Assembly (NCBI RefSeq): GCF_000337335.1
Contig: NZ_AOJN01000055.1
Span: forward strand, 1-64,000
Direction of reading: 5' to 3'
From: Halorubrum distributum JCM 10118
Lineage (GTDB): Archaea; Halobacteriota; Halobacteria; Halobacteriales; Haloferacaceae
DNA: 64,000 bases
This document shows, piece by piece, positions 58,892-64,000 of the stretch. Each line of letters opens with the position of its first letter. Position 1 is the first letter of the stretch. Made by a program: the position numbers and the translations under genes. Below the pieces are notes generated by a model. It was not told the DNA's origin. It worked only from the letters and a program-made list of their open reading frames with translations, and ran no database searches.

Positions 58892-60448
58892 TTATTCCTC
58901 CGGGTCTTCGCCGCGCGCTCGCTTGTACATCGCTAACGCTTCCTCCCGCCGTTCGGAGTGGTCGACGATCGGCGCGGGGTACTCCGGCGCGGCGTTCGCG
59001 CGCTGCGTGGGCGACAGCTCGTGCCACTCGTGGATCAGGTCGGCGTCGAGTCCCCGGAGCTCGGGCACGTATTTCTTTATATACTCCGCGTCGGGGTCGT
59101 AGCGCTCCCCCTGCGTCATCGGGTTGAAGATGCGGAAGTAGGGCTGCGCGTCGGTCCCGGTGGAGGCCGCCCACTGCCACCCGCCGTTGTCGTTGGCGGT
59201 GTCGTGGTCGGCCAGGTGCTCCCGGAAGTGGTCGTACCCGTGCCGCCAGTCGGCGAGGAGGTCCTTCGTGAGGAACGAGGCGACGATCATCCGCACGCGG
59301 TTGTGCATGAACGCCTCCTCGCGCAGCTGCCGCATCCCAGCGTCGACGATGGGGTACCCCGTCTCGCCGCGCTTCCACGCCGCGATCTCCTCGGGGTCGT
59401 CGCGCCACTCGATCCCCTCCTCGTACGCCTTGTAGTTCGCCGTCACCACCTCGGGGTTGTGGAAGAGGACCTGCGTGTAGAACTCCCGCCACGCCAGCTG
59501 CTGTTGGAACTCCTCGACCTGCTCGGGGGCGTCGTCGGGGCGCGCGTCGGATTTCGCTTCGGCCATCGCTGCCTCCGTGGCCGCGTACGCCTCCCGGACG
59601 CCGATCTCGCCGTACTTCAAAAAGGCCGACAGTCGAGAGGTCGCCTCCTCGGCGGGGTAGTCGCGCTCGGCCTCGTAGGCGAACACCGCCTCGTCGAGGA
59701 ACTCGTCGAGGCGCTCGCGGGCCGCGGCGGTCCCGGCGGGGCCGATCTCCGCGTCAGGCTCCGCGAAACCGAGGTCTGCGGGCGTCGGGAGGTCGCCGAC
59801 TGCGAGGCCGTTCGGACCGGCGTCGGCGGTGACCCTTCCGGCGTCGGCGTCCCCGCCGTCGGCGACCGCGTCCGACGCGTCGCCCCAGTCGACCGCGTCG
59901 ACCGCGTCCGCGAGCCCGTCGGCGTCGACGAGGTCCTCGCCGGCCGGCGCCGGCGCCGGGTCGTCCTTCGCGCGGTCGGTCCACTTCTTCCAGTAGTAGC
60001 TGTAGACGGAGTACGGGTCGCCGGCGTTCGTCCGGATCGCGTCGGGCTCGTGGAGGACCGCGTCGTGGTGCGCCTCGCGCGCCACGTCGACCGCGTCGAG
60101 CGCGCGCCTGACGGCCGCGTCTCGCTCGCGGGCGAGTCCGGAGTAGTCGCGGTTCCAGACGACGCGCTCGGCGTCGAGCGCGTCCGCGAGACGGGGGAGG
60201 AGCGACTCGGGGTCGCCGCGCGCGACGAGCAGGTCGCTCCCGCGCTCGCGGTAGTCGTCGCGGAGCGCGGCCAGCCCGTCGAGCAGGCGGCGCACCCGCA
60301 CGTCGCTCGCGTGGTCGAGGACGTCCGGATCGAAGACGAAGACGGGCGCGGCGGGGCCGCGGTCCGCGTCGTCTCCGGCCCCCGTCGCGGCCGCGAGCCC
60401 GACGTTGTCGGCGACTCTGAGGTCCCGTCGGTGCCAGAACAGCTCCAT
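58892..60448 (-). CDS. phr: Deoxyribodipyrimidine photolyase
   Basis: A 518-residue photolyase/cryptochrome-family enzyme that repairs UV dimers with light. The N-terminal antenna domain starts MELFWHRRDLRVADNVGLAA. The FAD-binding half has RLSAFLKYGEIGVREAYAAT, WREFYTQVLFHNPEVV, GYPIVDAGMRQLREEAFMHN, RVRMIVASFLTKDLL and the closing NDNGGWQWAASTGTDAQPYF. A 65-residue acidic, low-complexity insert (about 165-230) separates the domains, longer than in bacteria. UV repair is expected in sunlit brines. Confidence 0.95.
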   Translation of the reverse strand: MELFWHRRDLRVADNVGLAAATGAGDDADRGPAAPVFVFDPDVLDHASDVRVRRLLDGLAALRDDYRERGSDLLVARGDPESLLPRLADALDAERVVWNRDYSGLARERDAAVRRALDAVDVAREAHHDAVLHEPDAIRTNAGDPYSVYSYYWKKWTDRAKDDPAPAPAGEDLVDADGLADAVDAVDWGDASDAVADGGDADAGRVTADAGPNGLAVGDLPTPADLGFAEPDAEIGPAGTAAARERLDEFLDEAVFAYEAERDYPAEEATSRLSAFLKYGEIGVREAYAATEAAMAEAKSDARPDDAPEQVEEFQQQLAWREFYTQVLFHNPEVVTANYKAYEEGIEWRDDPEEIAAWKRGETGYPIVDAGMRQLREEAFMHNRVRMIVASFLTKDLLADWRHGYDHFREHLADHDTANDNGGWQWAASTGTDAQPYFRIFNPMTQGERYDPDAEYIKKYVPELRGLDADLIHEWHELSPTQRANAAPEYPAPIVDHSERREEALAMYKRARGEDPEE

Positions 60449-60517
60449 GGGATCGACACGTGCGCGTCCACCGTGAAACCACCGGGATCGCAGGTCGAGC
60501 GCGGCTCGGTGTTCCGG

Positions 60518-60964
60518 TCAGAGCTCCAGCCGCCCCGGAACGTTCACGCGGTCCAGCATGAAGTACCCGAGCGTGAGCGTGAGGATCAACACGCCGAGCG
60601 CCGCGGCCGCGAGCAGCGCCTCGTTGCCCCCGCCGTAGTCCTCCAGCCGGAAGCTGATCACACGTCGGGAGACGGCGATGATCGCGGCGCTCACGACGAT
60701 CCGGAGGACGGGCTTGCCGCGCGCGTACGCCACGAGCGTTCGGTGGACCTCGACGATGATCAGGAGAAGGAGGACGCTGTCGAGCAGCTCGACCACCTCG
60801 GCCGGATCGGTGAAGTTACCGGCGACGAGGAGGCGGTACAGCGAGACGAACAGGTCGAACACGCCGATGAGAAAGAGCAGGAGGAGGAAGTACGCCGCGC
60901 CGAGGACGAGCCACTCCATCGCCCGGGCCGCGGGATCCGCGGCGTCGTCGAGCTCGAACTCCAT
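60518..60964 (-). CDS. PsiE-family membrane protein
   Basis: A 148-residue protein with four helices: WLVLGAAYFLLLLFLIGVFD, LLDSVLLLLIIVEVHRTLVA, VLRIVVSAAIIAVSRRVISF and LLAAAALGVLILTLTLGYFM. IVEVHRTL and VSRRVI are hallmark residues of PsiE (phosphate-starvation-inducible E), a protein of unknown function. It follows the helicase gene on the same strand with a 48-nt gap. Confidence 0.85.
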   Translation of the reverse strand: MEFELDDAADPAARAMEWLVLGAAYFLLLLFLIGVFDLFVSLYRLLVAGNFTDPAEVVELLDSVLLLLIIVEVHRTLVAYARGKPVLRIVVSAAIIAVSRRVISFRLEDYGGGNEALLAAAALGVLILTLTLGYFMLDRVNVPGRLEL

Positions 60965-61012
60965 CGTCGGATCTCTCGGCGCCCGGCAGCAAGGGGCTTT
61001 GGGTGGACCCAG

Positions 61013-63472
61013 TCAGGGGCCCGCTTCGGCCCCGGTCAGCGATTCGAGCAGGCGGACGGCGGGCGCCTTCGCCAAGGGGTCGTTCCCGTTGCCGCAGTGC
61101 GGCGACTGGACGCAGGCGGGGCAGCCGCCCTCGCAGTCGCAGGTGTCGATGAGCCGCGCCGTCCGCGTCATCAGCTCCTCGATCCGCCGGTGGCCGCGGC
61201 GGGTGAGTCCGACGCCGCCGGGGTAGCCGTCGTAGACGAACACCGCCGGCCCCTCGGTGTGCGGGTGGTGCGGCGTCGAGATGCCGCCGACGTCGGCGCG
61301 GTCGCACAGCAGGTGGAACGGGAACAGCGAGATGATCCCGTGTTCGGCCGCGTGGATGCCGCCGTTGAACGCGTACTCGCCGCCCGGGATCGGTTCCCCG
61401 TCGTCGGCGGTGTCGTCAACGGCCGACTCGCCATTCGGCGGCTCGCCGCCGTCGGCGCTGACCTCGGGGTCACCCGAGCCGTCGCCGTCGACCACGTCGC
61501 CGAGGCGCCGCATCTCGCGTTCGATGTCCCCCGGGACGGGGAAGTACAGCGACTTCGTGCGCAGCGTCGTCTCGGGGAGGTCGAGCGTCGACTCGCCCAG
61601 CGACTCCCCGGTCGCGGCGTCCTTCCGGACGAACCCCGTGATCCGCTCGGTCACCGTAACGTCCGCGAAGCGGATGGGGACGTCTTCGCGCGCCGAGAGC
61701 GCGCGCTCGTCGAGGTCCTCGTTCACGACGATGTCCTTGTCGGAGCGCACCTGCGTGTAGTAGTCCGCCCACGACTGCTGGAGCTCGGCGACGTCGCGGT
61801 CGAGGTCCAGCTCGACCACCTCGTAGGTGCGGCCCTGCTGGTGGTAGATGGCGCCGGGGTGGGCGTCGCGGAGCGCGTCGGCGAAGCCGAGCGTCGCGAC
61901 CGTCTCGCCGCTCGACCGCTCGATCAGCGAGATCTCGCGCTCCTCGGCGGTGCGCAGGTTCACGGACTGCTGCGGACTGGAGCCGCCCGCGTGAACCCAC
62001 CGCGTGCCCGCGGCCGCCTCCCGCCGGTTCAGCACGCCCTCGTCGGTGAGGTCCGCCACGACGCCCGGGAAGGAGTCGCCGAAGAAGCGCTCGTCCTCGG
62101 GCGAGAGCCAGTTCTCGTCGGCCGCGCAGGCGACGTGGCCGGGCATGAGCTGGCCGTTCTCCGGGTCGCAGATGGCGTCCTCGGGCGGCGCGTCGAAGAA
62201 GTCGCTCGGGTTGCGCATCAGGTACTGGTCGAGCTGGTCCTCGCCGCCGACCATCACCACGAGTGCGGGGTCCTCCCCGCGGCCGGCGCGGCCCGCGCGC
62301 TGGTGGGCCGACATCCGGGTTCCGGGGTAGCCGTCAAGCACCACCGCGTCGAGCCCGCCCACGTCGACGCCGAGTTCGAGGGCGCTCGTCGACCAGACGC
62401 CGCGCAGGTCGCCGGCGTGGAGGTCGGCCTCGATCTCGCGGCGCCGGTCGTCGGTGAGCGCGGCCTGGTAGGCCCCCACCTTTCCGGCGAGGTCGCGCTC
62501 GCCCCGCTCGCGGAGGTCGCTCGCGCTGTCGGTCGCGTACTGCTCCGCGGTCTGTCGCGCCCGCGTGAACGCCAGCGTCTGCTGGCCCGCCGTGACGAGA
62601 TCGACGAACAGCCGCTTGCTCTCCGTGTGGCTCGACTTGCGACGGCCGCTGCCGCGCTCCTGCCAGTCGTCGTCGTACTCTGGCGGGTTCCACAGCACCC
62701 AGTCGCGCGGCCCCCGACCCGACGTGTCCTCGTCGACGAGGGCGATCCCGTCGGGGTCGCGGCCGGTGACTGTCGCGACGTGGTCGACGGGGTTGTTGAT
62801 CGTCGCCGAACAGCAGACGAACTGCGGGGCGGAGCCGAACCGCTCGCAGGTCCGCGCGAGCCGTCGAAGCGTCAGGGCGACCTGCGAGCCGAACACGCCG
62901 CGGTAGCTGTGGACCTCGTCGATCACGACGTACTCCAGCGACGAGAAGAACCAGTCCCAGAGGCGCCCCGCGTACGGCAGCAGCGCGTAGTGGAGCATGT
63001 CCGGGTTCGAGAGGAGGACGGTCGGCCGGCGGTCGCGCACGTCCCGCTTCTCCGACTGCGACAGCCGCCCGGTGTAGGAGTCGACCGAGACCCGGCTGCC
63101 GAAGCCGAGGTCGCCGGCCAACCCCGACAGCGACTCCTCTTGGTCGGCGATCAGCGCGTTCTGCGGCCCGATGTACAGTGTCCGTCCGCCGTGATCCATC
63201 GCCGCCTCGAACGCGGGGACGGTGTACGCGAGCGACTTGCCGCTCGCCGTCTCGGTCGCGAGCACGGCGTCGTCGCCGTCGCGGACCGCCTCGATCGCGT
63301 CGGCCTGGTGGCGGTAGAGCCGGTCGATCCCGCGCTCCGCGAGCGCGTCGGCGAGCCGCGGTTCGAGGTCGACGTCGGCGAACTCCGGCTCGCGGGCCGG
63401 GATCCGCCGGTGGTCGGCGATCTGTCCCTCGTAGAAGGGGCGGTCCCGCAGCCACTCGATGGCGTCGTCCAC
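61013..63472 (-). CDS. Hrq1/MrfA-type DEAD/DEAH helicase with DUF1998
   Basis: An 819-residue SF2 helicase. Walker A is ATETASGKSLAYT, motif II is VIDEVHSYRGVFG, motif III lies in CCSATINNP, and motif VI is HQRAGRAGRGEDPA. The C-terminal DUF1998 domain carries CDCEGGCPACVQSPHCGNGN, a zinc Cys cluster shared by yeast Hrq1 and bacterial MrfA, which unwind DNA and act in crosslink repair. An acidic Asp/Gly/Glu insert (about residues 655-690) is halophile-specific. It starts with GTG at 63472. The nearby photolyase makes DNA repair a plausible shared theme. Confidence 0.93.
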   Translation of the reverse strand: MDDAIEWLRDRPFYEGQIADHRRIPAREPEFADVDLEPRLADALAERGIDRLYRHQADAIEAVRDGDDAVLATETASGKSLAYTVPAFEAAMDHGGRTLYIGPQNALIADQEESLSGLAGDLGFGSRVSVDSYTGRLSQSEKRDVRDRRPTVLLSNPDMLHYALLPYAGRLWDWFFSSLEYVVIDEVHSYRGVFGSQVALTLRRLARTCERFGSAPQFVCCSATINNPVDHVATVTGRDPDGIALVDEDTSGRGPRDWVLWNPPEYDDDWQERGSGRRKSSHTESKRLFVDLVTAGQQTLAFTRARQTAEQYATDSASDLRERGERDLAGKVGAYQAALTDDRRREIEADLHAGDLRGVWSTSALELGVDVGGLDAVVLDGYPGTRMSAHQRAGRAGRGEDPALVVMVGGEDQLDQYLMRNPSDFFDAPPEDAICDPENGQLMPGHVACAADENWLSPEDERFFGDSFPGVVADLTDEGVLNRREAAAGTRWVHAGGSSPQQSVNLRTAEEREISLIERSSGETVATLGFADALRDAHPGAIYHQQGRTYEVVELDLDRDVAELQQSWADYYTQVRSDKDIVVNEDLDERALSAREDVPIRFADVTVTERITGFVRKDAATGESLGESTLDLPETTLRTKSLYFPVPGDIEREMRRLGDVVDGDGSGDPEVSADGGEPPNGESAVDDTADDGEPIPGGEYAFNGGIHAAEHGIISLFPFHLLCDRADVGGISTPHHPHTEGPAVFVYDGYPGGVGLTRRGHRRIEELMTRTARLIDTCDCEGGCPACVQSPHCGNGNDPLAKAPAVRLLESLTGAEAGP

Positions 63473-63559
63473 GGTTACGGGACCCTGGGGTCGGCGGGGC
63501 CTAACGGTTGCGGTGGCGAGGGGGCCCTCCTCGTGAGGGGCGTCGCGCGCCTCACCGGT

Positions 63560-64000
63560 TCAGTCGTCCGCGGGCGAGCGCGAGGCCCCGCCGTCGCCCG
63601 GCGAGGGGTCGACCGCCGGCTCCGCGGGGCCCTCGCGGGCGAGCGGCGGCCAGCGGACCTCGGTCGCGATCGGCTGGTCGAGGTCGACCCGCATCCGGAG
63701 GTCGCCGCGCCGCTCGACGACTTCGAAGCCGACCGTGCGGTAGACGCTCCGGGCGGGGCGGTTCCCGGTCTCGACGTGGAGTTCGATCCCGTCGCGGCCG
63801 GCGGCCGCGGCGTTCGCGATCACGTGCCGGCACAGCTCCGTGCCGACGCCGCGGTCCTGCGCGTCGGGGTGGACGAAGACGGCGAGTTCGGGGGTGTCGG
63901 CGTCGGTCGGCGTGTACATTGCGTGGCCGAACAGCTCGCCATTCCGCTCGGCGACGACGTTGTTCCCTTCCGACAGCATCGACTGGATCCAGTCGACGCG
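63560..64000 (-). CDS. GNAT-family N-acetyltransferase (5' end outside the window)
   Basis: The visible part is at least 146 codons and runs off the right edge: RVDWIQS precedes an internal ATG at 63979 in the same frame. The acetyl-CoA loop is VFVHPDAQDRGVGTELCRHV, and GNRPARSVYRTVGFEVVERR is the second half of the GNAT fold. The C-terminal tail is rich in Pro, Glu and Asp. Acceptor unknown. Confidence 0.85.
   Translation of the reverse strand, partial: RVDWIQSMLSEGNNVVAERNGELFGHAMYTPTDADTPELAVFVHPDAQDRGVGTELCRHVIANAAAAGRDGIELHVETGNRPARSVYRTVGFEVVERRGDLRMRVDLDQPIATEVRWPPLAREGPAEPAVDPSPGDGGASRSPADD

Noticed and set aside
1-64000. tRNA and rRNA genes
   Set aside because: No T-loop or anticodon-arm pattern and no rRNA-like stretch were found by eye on either strand; a covariance search would be the proper test.

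Overview
The window is GC-rich haloarchaeal chromosome, most like the Halorubrum/Haloferacales group. The evidence is the strongly acidic proteomes of the encoded proteins, twin-arginine signals, TrmB and Bat-type regulators, archaeal TATA boxes about 27 nt upstream of start codons (leaderless transcripts), an e-MtaB tRNA methylthiotransferase, a geranylgeranyl-reductase-family protein and an archaeal phosphomevalonate decarboxylase. I found 62 protein genes and no rRNA, tRNA or CRISPR array. The last gene (GNAT acetyltransferase) runs off the right edge.

Layout. 1-326 is non-coding, with a hairpin and degenerate repeats. 327-9458 holds small membrane and zinc-ribbon proteins, a Tat-exported alpha/beta hydrolase, an eIF2B-like isomerase, an acyl-CoA synthetase, a histidine kinase, tRNA methylthiotransferase and a winged-helix protein. 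9532-12102 is a large receiver-GAF-PAS-GAF-kinase sensor. 12217-15734 is a TCA block (sucD, sucC, fumC). 15930-17555 has membrane proteins and BolA. 17595-26835 is a sugar locus: TrmB-type regulator, cytoplasmic sulfatase, Tat lipoprotein binding protein plus a small membrane protein, two permeases, a MalK-like ATPase and a GH37 trehalase. 26911-37198 is housekeeping: grpE, surE, purD, a YyaL-like protein, a sugar-acid dehydratase and a DUF502 protein. 37279-46908 contains a PHP phosphoesterase, an animal-type haem peroxidase with a lamin-tail-like end, an MFS carrier, MOSC, cysteine synthase, a glycosyltransferase, a thioredoxin-like protein and ThuA. 46988-54211 has a Bat-type regulator, an isolated nuoCD gene, an NhaP/TrkA antiporter and pyrB-pyrI. 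54398-64000 has a short-chain fatty-acid transporter, ferredoxin, vapBC, phosphomevalonate decarboxylase, photolyase, PsiE and an Hrq1-type helicase.

The most interesting system is 17595-26835. Neither the sulfatase nor the trehalase has a signal peptide, while the binding protein is an exported lipoprotein. This predicts that an intact sulfated disaccharide is imported, desulfated and then split by trehalase inside the cell. 2-Sulfotrehalose, an osmolyte of haloalkaliphilic archaea, is the obvious candidate. A TATA box enclosed by an inverted repeat in front of the TrmB gene suggests autoregulation.

Other points of note are the haem peroxidase fusion, the orphan nuoCD, a hydrolase gene without a usable canonical start beyond its divergent neighbour, an 11-bp tandem repeat, and a pair of homologous ~57-bp-period repeat arrays near 100-200 and 58780-58860.
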